DNA of 64,000 nt, taken from contig NZ_AP023081.1 in the NCBI RefSeq assembly GCF_026072635.1, positions 6,506,501-6,570,500 of the forward strand, written 5' to 3'. The notes under the pieces were generated by a model that did no database searches, had not been told where the DNA came from, and saw nothing but the letters and a program-made list of their open reading frames with translations. The position numbers and the translations under genes were made by a program. Below are positions 15,710 through 24,274 of this stretch, piece by piece (the first letter of the stretch is position 1; every line of letters begins with the position of its first letter). This DNA comes from Pseudomonas solani. Its GTDB lineage: Bacteria; Pseudomonadota; Gammaproteobacteria; Pseudomonadales; Pseudomonadaceae.

Positions 15710-16594
15710 GTGCTCAAGGCCTTGCGCTTTCACCTCAACCAGCTCGCCTGGCTGGCCCTGGTCACCCTGGTGCTTGGCCAGTTCGGCCGCCTGCACTGGG
15801 GCCTGGAGCTGCTCAGTCACTTCATGCCGATCCAGGCCCTGGTGATGCTGGTCGGCGCTGCCGTGCAACCGCGCAATGCCTCCTCGCTGCTGTTCGCCCT
15901 GTGCGGGCTGGGTGCCCTGGCCTGGTCGCTGACGCCGCTGCCCACCGAGCCCCTGGCGACCGATGCGCCCACGCGGCGCTTCCTCGCCTTCAACCTGAAG
16001 CTGGACAACGCGGATGCCACCGCCGATGCCCGCTGGCTGGCGGAACAGAGGGCGGACCTGATCTTCGTCAGTGAGGCCACGCCCGCCTGGTCCGAGCAAC
16101 TGGCCGCGCTGCGCCCTTTCGAGGCCTGCGCACGCTACAGCGATTCGCCCTTCGGCCTGGCGCTGTTCTCGCGCCTGCCGCTGAAGCGCTGCCAGGTGCT
16201 GGAACTCACCGGCCCTGCCGCCGGCTACCCCTACCTGCGTGCCGAGCTGGAAGACGGCACGGTGGTCTTCGGCCTGCATCCACCGCCGCCGCTGGGTACG
16301 CAACTGGCGCTGGCCCGTGACGAATCACTGCGGCAACTGGCGGAGCGCATCGCCGCCGAAGGGCCGGAGGTGGTGGTGCTGGGGGACCTCAATGTCACGG
16401 CCTATTCACCGCGCCTGCGGGACTTTCTCGACAACGCCGGGCTGCGCCTGACCAGCCCGCGCATCCGCCCCACCTGGTGGCCGGGCATGCTCGGGCTGGA
16501 TCACATCCTGGTACGCGGCGAACGGCCGGTGCGCGCGGTGGGCACCCTGCCCTGGCGCGGCTCGGATCACCGCGCGGTGTGGCTGGACCAGTAA
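15710..16594 (+). CDS. Membrane-anchored endonuclease/exonuclease/phosphatase family protein
   Basis: 294 residues from GTG 15710, preceded by AGGA; there is no suitable ATG. Residues 1 to about 75 hold two or three hydrophobic helices, and the rest is an EEP catalytic domain. Key residues visible are Glu in FVSEATPAW, His in FGLHPPPP, Asp/Asn in LGDLNVTAYS, Asp in GLDHILV and His in GSDHRAVW. It would cleave a phosphodiester or phosphomonoester; a periplasmic or extracellular orientation is common in this family. Specific substrate unknown. Confidence 0.82.
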   Translation: MLKALRFHLNQLAWLALVTLVLGQFGRLHWGLELLSHFMPIQALVMLVGAAVQPRNASSLLFALCGLGALAWSLTPLPTEPLATDAPTRRFLAFNLKLDNADATADARWLAEQRADLIFVSEATPAWSEQLAALRPFEACARYSDSPFGLALFSRLPLKRCQVLELTGPAAGYPYLRAELEDGTVVFGLHPPPPLGTQLALARDESLRQLAERIAAEGPEVVVLGDLNVTAYSPRLRDFLDNAGLRLTSPRIRPTWWPGMLGLDHILVRGERPVRAVGTLPWRGSDHRAVWLDQ

Positions 16595-16607
16595 GGCCCG
16601 GCAGGGC

Positions 16608-17291
16608 TCAGGCGCGCGCCGGGTCGATCACCGCGAAGCTGGCCACGGTGGGGTGGCTGCCCAGCTCGCCGCCCTCGCGGGCCAGGCCGATGGTGGGCAT
16701 GCCGGCCTGCTGGGCGGCGTCCAGTTCCTGCACCACATCGGAGAGGAAAAGGATGTCGCCGGCGGGAAGGCCGATGGCGTCGGCGATGCGTCCATAGGAC
16801 GCCGCCTCGCGCTTGGGCCCGGAGGTGGTGTCGAAGTAGCCGGAGAACAGCGGCGTCAGGTCGCCCGCCTCGGAGCAGCCGAAGATCAGCTTCTGCGCCT
16901 GGATCGAACCGGAGGAATAGACGTACAGCGCGTAGCCGTCCTGCTTCCAGCGCTTCAGCGCCTCCACTGCATCCGGGTAGACGTGGCCCTTGAGCTGGCC
17001 GGCAGCGTAGCCCTGCTCCCAGACCATGCCCTGCAGCGCCTTGAGCGGCGTGGCCTTGCGGTCTTCGGCGATCCAGCCGAGGAGGATCTCCACCACCCGT
17101 TGCACATCGGCGCCCGCCTCGCCGCTCTCCAGACGCACCGCCTGCACCTGCTCGGCGACATCCGCCCGTTCCGCGTGGGCCAACACGAACTCCGGCAGGT
17201 GGCGGGCGGCATAGGGGAAGAGCACGTCGAAGACGAAGCTGACGGCGCTGGTGGTGCCTTCGATGTCGGTGAGAATGGCTTTGATGGGCAT
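16608..17291 (-). CDS. mtnC: Enolase-phosphatase E1, methionine salvage
   Basis: 227 residues, HAD superfamily. It enolises and dephosphorylates 2,3-diketo-5-methylthiopentyl-1-phosphate to acireductone. Motif I is LTDIEGTTSA, motif II Ser is YVYSSGS, and motif III/IV is ILFLSDVVQELDAA. ATG 17291 has GGAG upstream. It is the last gene of the salvage block, separated from mtnD by 146 nt that contain a dispersed repeat. Confidence 0.94.
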   Translation of the reverse strand: MPIKAILTDIEGTTSAVSFVFDVLFPYAARHLPEFVLAHAERADVAEQVQAVRLESGEAGADVQRVVEILLGWIAEDRKATPLKALQGMVWEQGYAAGQLKGHVYPDAVEALKRWKQDGYALYVYSSGSIQAQKLIFGCSEAGDLTPLFSGYFDTTSGPKREAASYGRIADAIGLPAGDILFLSDVVQELDAAQQAGMPTIGLAREGGELGSHPTVASFAVIDPARA

Positions 17292-17388
17292 GCAGGCTCC
17301 GGTGTTCCGATGTTCAGTGGACCCCACCCTTTCAAGTGCCCCCGCAGAACAAAGGCGATCAGGTCGCGGCTCTATGCGTCGGGGGAAC

Positions 17389-17422
17389 GTAGGGTGGGCG
17401 TAGGGTGGGCTTCAGCCCACCG
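17389..17422. repeat. Short hairpin repeat, partly duplicated
   Basis: GTAGGGTGGGC occurs twice in direct succession, the second copy continuing into TTCAGCCCACC, so GGTGGGC-TTCA-GCCCACC can fold. It is the same element as 3142-3164. It lies in the mtnD-mtnC gap and may attenuate or stabilise the operon transcript. Confidence 0.7.
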
Positions 17423-17437
17423 ATGGGGTTTGCACGC

Positions 17438-17983
17438 TCAATCCTCTAACCGCGGGAACCGGCTGGCGATCTCCTCGCCGGTGAACTGAGCCACCCAGCC
17501 CTCGGGGTTGTTGAACAGGCGGATGGCGACGAAGTGCGGTTCCTCGCCCATGTCGAACCAGTGGCGGGTGCCGGCGGGCACCGAGATCAGGTCGTTCTTC
17601 TCGCAGAGCACGGCATAGACGTAGTCGTCGATGTGCAGGGTGAACAGGCCGCGCCCGGCGACGAAGAAGCGCACTTCGTCTTCGGCATGGCGGTGCTCGT
17701 CGAGGAACTTGGCGCGCAGCTCGGCCTTCTGCGGGTGGCTGCGGTCGAGGCTGACCACGTCGACGGTGACGTAGCCGCGCTCCTTCATCAGCGCGTCGAT
17801 CTGCGGGCGGTAGGCGGCGATCACCTCCTCCTGCGGGGCACCGGCGGTGATCGGCGCGCTGGCCTGCCAGCGCTCGAAGCGCACGCCGACATCGGCGAGG
17901 GTGCTGGCGATGTCGTCGACATGGGTCAGTACCTTGTTCGGTACGTCGGGGCTGGTCTCGTGGTAGACGGTAAGGCTGCTCAT
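17438..17983 (-). CDS. mtnD: Acireductone dioxygenase
   Basis: 181 residues, cupin fold. It oxidises acireductone to the keto acid precursor of methionine and formate (Fe form) or to an off-pathway product (Ni form). Metal ligands are in EHRHAEDEVRF (His, His, Glu) and GTRHWFDMG (His). The start ATG 17983 has AGGAG; the longer ORF upstream is not supported. It lies between mtnB and mtnC. Confidence 0.94.
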   Translation of the reverse strand: MSSLTVYHETSPDVPNKVLTHVDDIASTLADVGVRFERWQASAPITAGAPQEEVIAAYRPQIDALMKERGYVTVDVVSLDRSHPQKAELRAKFLDEHRHAEDEVRFFVAGRGLFTLHIDDYVYAVLCEKNDLISVPAGTRHWFDMGEEPHFVAIRLFNNPEGWVAQFTGEEIASRFPRLED

Positions 17984-18068
17984 CTGGCTACTCCTGGCGC
18001 CGCGCTCCCGCTCTGGGGCGGGTCGGGCGAACGCACTATCGGTCATGCACCTTCGGCGGAAGGAAGCG

Positions 18069-18683
18069 TCAGGCTCGGGTAATGGCGCGAACCTTCAGCT
18101 CGCACTCGAAAAGAAACTCGAAGGCTTCGACCTGGCGCAGCGCATCGCTCATGCGCGGGCCCCAGGTATAGAGGCCGTGGCCACGGATCAGGTAGCCCAC
18201 GCAATCGGGGTGCTCGTCCAGCCAGGGCTGCACCTTGGCGGCGAGGCGGGCGATGTCCTGGTCGTTGTCGAAGATCGGCACCAGCACCTGGGATTCGTGG
18301 GTGGCGATGCCGCTGAAGGCCTTCTGCAGCTCGTAGTCGGCGAACACCAGGGAGTCGGCCAGGGTCATGCGCGAGAGCACGGTGGCGTTCACCGAGTGGG
18401 TGTGCAGCACGGCGCCGATCTCCGGCTTCCAGCGGTACAGCTGGGTGTGCAGCAGGGTTTCGGCGGAGGGCTTCTTGCCCGGCTCCAGGCTGTTGCCGTC
18501 GAGGTCGGTGGCGAGGACGTCGTCCAGGCCCAGTTCGCCCTTGTGCTTGCCGGAAACGGTCAGCAACGCCTGGTCGGCGGACAGCCGCGTGGAGTAGTTG
18601 CTGCTGGTGGCCGGCGACCAGCCGCGGCCATACAGGAAGCGGCCGGCATCGATGATCTGCTGGGCGAGTTGTTGGCGGTTCAT
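18069..18683 (-). CDS. mtnB: Methylthioribulose-1-phosphate dehydratase
   Basis: 204 residues, class II aldolase/adducin fold. It dehydrates 5-methylthioribulose-1-phosphate in methionine salvage. The Zn ligands are in LHTHSV and RGHGLYTWG, and YGRGWSPATSSNYS is the typical N-terminal block. GAGGAG precedes the ATG. The ATG overlaps the stop of the upstream transporter (ATGA), so translation is coupled. Confidence 0.94.
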   Translation of the reverse strand: MNRQQLAQQIIDAGRFLYGRGWSPATSSNYSTRLSADQALLTVSGKHKGELGLDDVLATDLDGNSLEPGKKPSAETLLHTQLYRWKPEIGAVLHTHSVNATVLSRMTLADSLVFADYELQKAFSGIATHESQVLVPIFDNDQDIARLAAKVQPWLDEHPDCVGYLIRGHGLYTWGPRMSDALRQVEAFEFLFECELKVRAITRA

Positions 18684-19834
18684 GCCCGCTCCTCTTTCAA
18701 TTGAGTGGCAATGATAACGGCAGCGGCCATGGCTGCCAGGCTGGCGATGACGAAGGTCCAGGAGGCGCCCAGGCTGGTCCAGCTGTAGCCCGAGTACAGG
18801 GCTCCGAGCGCGCCGCCGGTGCCGGCGAGTGCCGCGTAGAGCGCCTGGCCCTGGCCTTGCTGCTGCGGGCCGAACTGGCGTTGCACGAAATGGATGGCCG
18901 CCGCATGGAAGCTGCCGAAGGTCGCCGCATGGAGCACTTGGGCGAACAGCAGCACCGCGAGGTTGTCGGCGAAATGGCCCAGCAGCAGCCAGCGCAACGC
19001 CGCGAGCAGGAAGCTCGCAGCCAGCACCTGGCGCACCGAGAACCGCGCGAGGATGCGCGCCATCACCAGGAACATCAAGACCTCGGCCACCACGCCCAGC
19101 GCCCAGAGCTGGCCGATGAAGCCGCGCGGGTAGCCGAGGGCTTCCAGGTAGATGGTCTGGAAGGTGTAGTAGGGCCCGTGGGACAGCTGCATCAGCCCCA
19201 CGCACAGGTAGAAGGCAAGCACGCCCGGCTGGCGCAGCTGGGCGATGAAGCCGCCCTGCTGCAGGCCGTTGTCGCGGGCCAGCGGCGTGGCGTTGGGCAC
19301 CCACCAGCTGCTGGCGACGATGCCGGCCATGATGATCACCAGCGCCAGCGGGTAGACGTCCAGGCTGAACACCTCGAAGGCCTTGCCCAGACCGACTACG
19401 GTGAGGATGAAGCCGATGGAGCCCCACAGGCGGATCTGGCTGTAGCGCGCCGCCTGCTCCCGAAGGTGCGCCAGGGTGATCACCTCGAACTGCGGCAGCA
19501 CCGCGTGCCAGAAGAAGGCGTGCAGGGCCATGATCATCGCCAGCCAGGCGTAGCTCTTGTCGATGAAGATCAGGGCGAAGGTGCAAAGGGTGCAGAGCGC
19601 GCCGAAGCGCACGATGGCCAGGCGCCGACCGCTGCGATCACCCAGCCAGCCCCAGAGGTTGGGAGCCACGCAGCGCATCAGCATGGGGATGGCCACCAGC
19701 TCGCCGATGCGCGCCGGGGAGAAGCCCAGGTGGGCGAAGTACAGCCCGAGGAAGGGCGCCGTGGCGCCCAGCAGGGCGAAGTAGAACAGGTAGAAACCGG
19801 ACAGCCGCCAATAAGGCAGCGCGCTGCCCGTCAC
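18680..19834 (-). CDS. MFS transporter, phenylpropionate-transporter-like
   Basis: 384 residues with 12 predicted membrane helices. The N-terminal half has the MFS-1-like/HcaT-like pattern (FYLFYFALLGATAPFLGLYF, WLGDRSGRRLA in loop 2-3). The start is GTG and overlaps the aroC stop (GTGA); its own stop overlaps mtnB (ATGA). The position between aroC and mtnB suggests transport of a sulfur or polyamine-derived metabolite linked to salvage, but HcaT-like proteins are also named for aromatic acids. Substrate not determined. Confidence 0.85.
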   Translation of the reverse strand: MTGSALPYWRLSGFYLFYFALLGATAPFLGLYFAHLGFSPARIGELVAIPMLMRCVAPNLWGWLGDRSGRRLAIVRFGALCTLCTFALIFIDKSYAWLAMIMALHAFFWHAVLPQFEVITLAHLREQAARYSQIRLWGSIGFILTVVGLGKAFEVFSLDVYPLALVIIMAGIVASSWWVPNATPLARDNGLQQGGFIAQLRQPGVLAFYLCVGLMQLSHGPYYTFQTIYLEALGYPRGFIGQLWALGVVAEVLMFLVMARILARFSVRQVLAASFLLAALRWLLLGHFADNLAVLLFAQVLHAATFGSFHAAAIHFVQRQFGPQQQGQGQALYAALAGTGGALGALYSGYSWTSLGASWTFVIASLAAMAAAVIIATQLKEERA

Positions 19835-20922
19835 AGCTGGCCGAGCACCGGGGTGGCGACCTGCACGCCGGCGTTCTGGCCGCGATGGCGCAGCAGGTGG
19901 TCCATCAGCACGATGGCCATCATGGCTTCGGCGATGGGCGTGGCGCGGATGCCGACGCAGGGGTCGTGGCGGCCCTTGGTGATCACGTCCACCGGGTTGC
20001 CGTCGACATCGATGGAGCGGCCCGGGGTGGTGATGCTGGAGGTGGGCTTGAGCGCCAGGTGGGCGACGATCGGCTGGCCCGAGGAAATGCCGCCGAGGAT
20101 GCCGCCGGCGTTGTTGCTGAGGAAGCCTTCCGGGGTCAGCTCGTCACGGTGCTCGGTGCCACGCTGGGCGACGCTGGCGAAACCGGCGCCGATCTCCACG
20201 CCCTTCACCGCGTTGATGCTCATCAGCGCATGGGCCAGCTCGGCGTCCAGGCGGTCGAAGATCGGCTCGCCCAGACCCGGCATCACGCCTTCGGCGACCA
20301 CGGTGATCTTGGCGCCGACGGAATCCTGGTCACGACGCAGCTGGTCCATGTAGGCCTCCAGCTCCGGCACCTTGTCCGGGTCGGGGCTGAAGAAGGCGTT
20401 CTGCTCCACCGAATCCCAGGTCTTGAAGGGGATCTCGATCGGGCCGAGCTGGCTCATGAAGCCGCGCACGCTGATGCCCAGGGTGGCCAGGTACTTCTTG
20501 GCGATGGCGCCGGCGGCGACGCGCATGGCGGTCTCGCGCGCCGAGGAACGGCCGCCGCCACGGTAGTCGCGGATGCCGTACTTGTGGTGGTAGGTGTAGT
20601 CGGCGTGGGCCGGGCGGAACAGGTCCTTGATCGCCGAGTAGTCCTTGGACTTCTGGTCGGTGTTGCGGATCAGCAGGCCGATGGAGCAGCCGGTGGTGCG
20701 CCCCTCGAAGACGCCGGAGAGGATTTCCACCTCGTCGGCTTCCTGGCGCTGGGTGGTGTGGCGGCTGGTGCCCGGCTTGCGGCGATCGAGGTCACGTTGC
20801 AGGTCGTCCAGGGAAAGCTCCAGCCCCGGCGGGCAGCCGTCGACGATGGCGACCAGCGCCGGGCCGTGGCTTTCGCCAGCCGTGGTGACGGTGAACAGCT
20901 TGCCGTAGGTGTTGCCGGACAT
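19831..20922 (-). CDS. aroC: Chorismate synthase
   Basis: 363 residues, the normal length. It converts 5-enolpyruvylshikimate-3-phosphate to chorismate with reduced FMN, the last step of the shikimate pathway. Signatures GESHGPALVAIVDG, YRGGGRSSARETA and RHDPCVGIRATPIAEAM are intact. ATG 20922 has CGGAG upstream; a long in-frame upstream extension is out of family range. The stop overlaps the GTG of the MFS gene, giving an aroC-MFS-mtnB coupled operon. Confidence 0.96.
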   Translation of the reverse strand: MSGNTYGKLFTVTTAGESHGPALVAIVDGCPPGLELSLDDLQRDLDRRKPGTSRHTTQRQEADEVEILSGVFEGRTTGCSIGLLIRNTDQKSKDYSAIKDLFRPAHADYTYHHKYGIRDYRGGGRSSARETAMRVAAGAIAKKYLATLGISVRGFMSQLGPIEIPFKTWDSVEQNAFFSPDPDKVPELEAYMDQLRRDQDSVGAKITVVAEGVMPGLGEPIFDRLDAELAHALMSINAVKGVEIGAGFASVAQRGTEHRDELTPEGFLSNNAGGILGGISSGQPIVAHLALKPTSSITTPGRSIDVDGNPVDVITKGRHDPCVGIRATPIAEAMMAIVLMDHLLRHRGQNAGVQVATPVLGQL

Positions 20923-21052
20923 GCACAGTGCTCCGCTGAAATTGGGCCTCGAAGAAAGGCCGAGGAGTATACCTGCAGCGCCCGGCCAGTTCACCCACGA
21001 ACCTTGCGCCGGCGCCGGCGTCCAAGCCACATCGCCGTACCTGGAACCCTTC

Positions 21053-22039
21053 ATGCCACGCCTCCGCCCCCTGCTCGCCCTCCTCTTCCTGACCCTCACC
21101 GGCACCGCCCTGGCCGCACCCTGGACCATCCTGCAGCGCCCCATCGAGCTGGAGACCGCCACCGGCACGCTGCACGGCACCCTGCTGCGGCCCAAGACCG
21201 ACGCGCCTGTGCCGGTGGCGCTGCTGCTGGCCGGCTCCGGCCCCACCGACCGCAACGGCAACAACCCCATGGGCGGGCGCAACGACAGCCTGAAGAAGCT
21301 CGCCGAGCTGCTGGCGCGCAACGGCATTGCCAGCGTGCGCTACGACAAGCGCGGTATCGCCGCGAGCCAGGCCGCCGGCCCCGACGAGCGGCAACTGAGC
21401 GTCGACCTTTATGTGGCCGATGCGGTGGCCTGGGGTCACAAGCTGAAGGCCGACCCACGCTTCTCGCGCCTGGTGCTGATCGGCCACAGCGAGGGCGCCT
21501 TGATCGCCAGCCTGGCCGCGCCGGGTGCCGGGGCCGACGCGCTGGTGTCCATCGCCGGCAGCGCCCGCCCCATCGACCAGTTGCTGCGTGAACAGCTGCA
21601 ACAGCGTTTGCCACCGCCGCTGATGGCCCGCAGCGACGAAATCCTCGCCAGCCTCAAGGCCGGGCATCAGGTGCTGCGCGTGCCCAAGCCACTGCTGGTG
21701 CTCTATCGCCCGAGCGTGCAGCCCTACCTCATCTCGCTGTTCGCCAAGGACCCGGCCGCCGCCTTCACCGCCGTAAAGGTGCCGGCGCTGATCGTCCAGG
21801 GCAGCCACGACATCCAGGTGAGCGTGGGCGACGCCCGCGCCCTGCAGGCGATCCGCCCGGACGCCGAGCTGGCGATCATCCCTGGCATGAACCACATCCT
21901 GCGCATCACCCCGGCGGATGCCCGCGACCCGCTCGCCACCTATAATTCCCCCGGCCTGCCCCTGGCCCGCGAGCTCGGTGAGCGCCTGGTCGCCTTCATC
22001 GAGCGGCTGCCCTCCAGCGACGGCAAAAGCAGCCGATAA
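21053..22039 (+). CDS. Secreted alpha/beta hydrolase
   Basis: 328 residues with a signal peptide (PLLALLFLTLTGTALAAP). The nucleophile elbow is LIGHSEGALIA, an Asp is in VQGSHDIQVS, and the His is in PGMNHIL; a GSGPTDRNGNNP block near the oxyanion hole is typical of this S9-like/BAAT-type periplasmic group. It probably hydrolyses a small ester or amide. It is divergent from aroC and is followed by a membrane-anchored protein gene. Confidence 0.83.
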   Translation: MPRLRPLLALLFLTLTGTALAAPWTILQRPIELETATGTLHGTLLRPKTDAPVPVALLLAGSGPTDRNGNNPMGGRNDSLKKLAELLARNGIASVRYDKRGIAASQAAGPDERQLSVDLYVADAVAWGHKLKADPRFSRLVLIGHSEGALIASLAAPGAGADALVSIAGSARPIDQLLREQLQQRLPPPLMARSDEILASLKAGHQVLRVPKPLLVLYRPSVQPYLISLFAKDPAAAFTAVKVPALIVQGSHDIQVSVGDARALQAIRPDAELAIIPGMNHILRITPADARDPLATYNSPGLPLARELGERLVAFIERLPSSDGKSSR

Positions 22040-22097
22040 GGGACAGGTCAGCGCGCCGCCATGGGGCCCGCTGCGCCCAGCCACAGGATTGTGCTCG

Positions 22098-22877
22098 ATG
22101 ACCGAAGACGAAACCGAACAGACGGAAACCACCGAACCCATAGCCCAGCCACACCCGTGGACGGACCTGGAGCCGGAGCGTTTCCAGCTGCTGCGCCTGG
22201 CCCCGCTGCCCACCGACAGGCAGACCGGCGCGCGGCCGTTGCGCTTCGTCCAGTTCGGCGAGGTGGAACGCCACAGCGCCGACCAGAGCGTGCTGCACCT
22301 GAGCCTGCACCTGCCCGGCCAGCGGGTGCGCAAGGAGCAGAACCTGTTCGAGGTCTGGGCCGACCACCGCAGCAAGGAGGTGCGCTTCGGCGCCGACAGC
22401 GGCCTGCAGCTGGAACCGCAGAACCGTGGCCTGGGCCGCTTCCTGCTGGCACGCGGCATCGGCTGGGCCCGGCGCCACTGGCCGCACTACAAGGTCGAAG
22501 GCGGCGCCCTGGCGGCCAAGGACGCGGTGGCCGAAGAATTCCGCCTGCGCCGCGATCACTTCCTCAAGGCCCAGGGGTTCGAGGTCACCTACCTCGACGC
22601 TCTGCAGCTCAAGGCCGAATACCGTGCCGGGCGCGTCAGCGAGCTGCACGAGGACTGGAACAAGGAAAAGGTGCAGGTCGTCGACATGCTCGACGCCGCC
22701 GCCATGCTCCAGCAGGCCGACCACAACCTGCACCAGCAGGAGATCGAGATCCGCAAGCTGCAGGATCGGGTCAACGCCTTCCAGCGCGAGGACAGCGGCC
22801 TGCGCTTCACCATCGCCTGCCTGGTGGTGTTCGCGGTGTTCCAGGCCGGGCTGCTGATCTGGATCGCCACCCACTGA
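22098..22877 (+). CDS. Tail-anchored coiled-coil protein of unknown function
   Basis: 259 residues. An acidic Thr/Glu-rich N-terminus is followed by a compact domain (RFVQFGEVERHSAD, GRFLLARGIGWARRH), a heptad-like segment around 200-233 (LQQADHNLHQQEIEIRKLQ), and one C-terminal membrane helix (FTIACLVVFAVFQAGLLIWI). It would sit on the cytoplasmic side of the inner membrane. I do not recognise a named family. An AGGA site precedes the ATG, and the gene follows the hydrolase by 58 nt. Confidence 0.78.
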   Translation: MTEDETEQTETTEPIAQPHPWTDLEPERFQLLRLAPLPTDRQTGARPLRFVQFGEVERHSADQSVLHLSLHLPGQRVRKEQNLFEVWADHRSKEVRFGADSGLQLEPQNRGLGRFLLARGIGWARRHWPHYKVEGGALAAKDAVAEEFRLRRDHFLKAQGFEVTYLDALQLKAEYRAGRVSELHEDWNKEKVQVVDMLDAAAMLQQADHNLHQQEIEIRKLQDRVNAFQREDSGLRFTIACLVVFAVFQAGLLIWIATH

Positions 22878-22918
22878 GCCTGCGCGTTACCCACGCACGC
22901 AATGCGAGGCAGGGCCTG

Positions 22919-22961
22919 AAGGTCGGGTGCAACCCGACACGCGGGTTTCACCCGCCCTACG
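22919..22961. repeat. Dispersed hairpin repeat, compact copy
   Basis: AAGGTCGGGTGCAACCCGAC is followed directly by CGCGGGTTTCACCCGCCC and TACG. It is a shortened copy of the elements at 3053-3110 and 11909-11970, without the middle spacer. Confidence 0.7.
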
Positions 22962-22983
22962 TCCCCCCAAATGCCCAGGCACG

Positions 22984-23016
22984 AAAAAGCCCGTCGCCTG
23001 GCGGGGACGGGCTTTC
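22984..23016 (-). terminator. Rho-independent terminator after prmB
   Basis: AAAGCCCGTC pairs with GACGGGCTTT (one unpaired base region in the loop), followed on the minus strand by a U-rich run (TTTTTCG). It lies 14 nt past the prmB stop. Confidence 0.8.
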
Positions 23017-23030
23017 GGACTTGCCGTGGC

Positions 23031-23945
23031 TCAGCCGTTCAGGCGCGAGCGGAACAGCGCCTGGTGCTCGCGGCACTGGCTGGCACTGAGCAGGAACACG
23101 CCGTGGCCGCCATGGGCGAACTCCAGCCAGGTGAAGTCCACTTCCGGGTACAGGGCTTCGACGTGCACCTGGCTGTTGCCCACTTCGATGATCAGCGTCC
23201 CGCGCTCGGTGAGGTGGTCGGCGGCCTCGGCCAGCATCCGGCGTACCAGGTCCAGCCCATCGTCGCCGCAGGCCAGGCCCATGGCCGGCTCGTGCTGGAA
23301 CTCCTCGGGCATGTCGGCGAAGTCTTCGGCGTCCACATAGGGCGGGTTGGACAGGATCAGGTCGAAACGCTGGTTCGGCAGCCCCTCGAAACCGTCGCCC
23401 TGGACGGTGAAGACGCGGTCTTCCAGGTCATGCCGCTCGATGTTCAGGTTGGCGACTTCCAGCGCATCGAAGGACAGGTCGGCCAGCACCACTTCGGCAT
23501 TGGGGAAGGCATGGGCCGCGGCGATACCGATGCAGCCGGAACCGGTGCACAGGTCGAGGATGCGCGCGGGCTCGGCGGCCAGCCAGGGTTCGAAGCTCTG
23601 CTGGATCAGCTCGGCGATGGGGGAACGCGGCACCAGCACGCGCTCGTCCACCACGAAGGGCATGCCGCAGAACCAGGCCTCGCCAAGCAGGTAGGCCACC
23701 GGCACGCGCTCGAGAATGCGGCGGCGCAGCAGCGCCTGGACGTGGGCGCGCTCGTCGTCTTCCAGGCGGCAATCGAGATAGCTGTCGGCCACTTCATAAG
23801 GCAGGTGCAGCGCGCCCAGCACCAGCTGGCGCGCTTCGTCCCAGGCGTTGTCGGTGCCATGACCGAAGAACAGGTTTTCCGCATGGAAACGGCTGACCGC
23901 CCAGCGGATGTGATCACGCAGGGTGCGCAAACGGGACTCGGACAC
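23031..23945 (-). CDS. prmB: 50S ribosomal protein L3 glutamine methyltransferase
   Basis: 304 residues. It methylates the amide nitrogen of a conserved glutamine in ribosomal protein L3 using S-adenosylmethionine. The SAM motif is ILDLCTGSGCIGIAAA and the catalytic NPPY is in LILSNPPYVDAED. LVPRSPIAEL is typical of the PrmB/PrmC group, and the length fits PrmB. The start is GTG 23945 with GAGG upstream. A terminator follows. Confidence 0.92.
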   Translation of the reverse strand: MSESRLRTLRDHIRWAVSRFHAENLFFGHGTDNAWDEARQLVLGALHLPYEVADSYLDCRLEDDERAHVQALLRRRILERVPVAYLLGEAWFCGMPFVVDERVLVPRSPIAELIQQSFEPWLAAEPARILDLCTGSGCIGIAAAHAFPNAEVVLADLSFDALEVANLNIERHDLEDRVFTVQGDGFEGLPNQRFDLILSNPPYVDAEDFADMPEEFQHEPAMGLACGDDGLDLVRRMLAEAADHLTERGTLIIEVGNSQVHVEALYPEVDFTWLEFAHGGHGVFLLSASQCREHQALFRSRLNG

Positions 23946-23992
23946 GAAGACGACCTCAGAAAACTCGGGTGGGTGATTCTACACCCGTCGGC

Positions 23993-24124
23993 TCAGGGCT
24001 TGCGACGCGTTGGCGGGCCGGGCTCTTCCTCGCGCTCGCTACGCAACTCGCGCATCACCGCGATGGACACGGCCAAGGCGAAGAGCAACCAGAAATAAGC
24101 GGGGACCTCAGAGAAATCGGGCAT
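23993..24124 (-). CDS. Small single-pass membrane protein
   Basis: 43 residues starting MPDFSEVPAYF with AAGGAG upstream. One hydrophobic helix (about 8-25) is followed by a highly charged tail (RELRSEREEEPGPPTRRKP). No family is recognised. It sits alone, divergent from the isochorismatase-like gene, and its good ribosome site supports it being real. Confidence 0.6.
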   Translation of the reverse strand: MPDFSEVPAYFWLLFALAVSIAVMRELRSEREEEPGPPTRRKP

Positions 24125-24274
24125 GGGCAGCTCCTTCTGCGGGGGGCTTCGCGTCCTGCGAAACACACCGATAGTGCACGGCCGCCCGGCGATCGACAAG
24201 TCAGTTGCGCGACATGGTTCACTTATCGCTCCGCTCGGCGGACAATGGCCGACAAAGCCGTACCGGAGATTCGC

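Noticed and set aside
18701..20353. Plus-strand ORF spanning the MFS and aroC genes
   Set aside because: Crosses two intact minus-strand genes and shows no recognisable domain.
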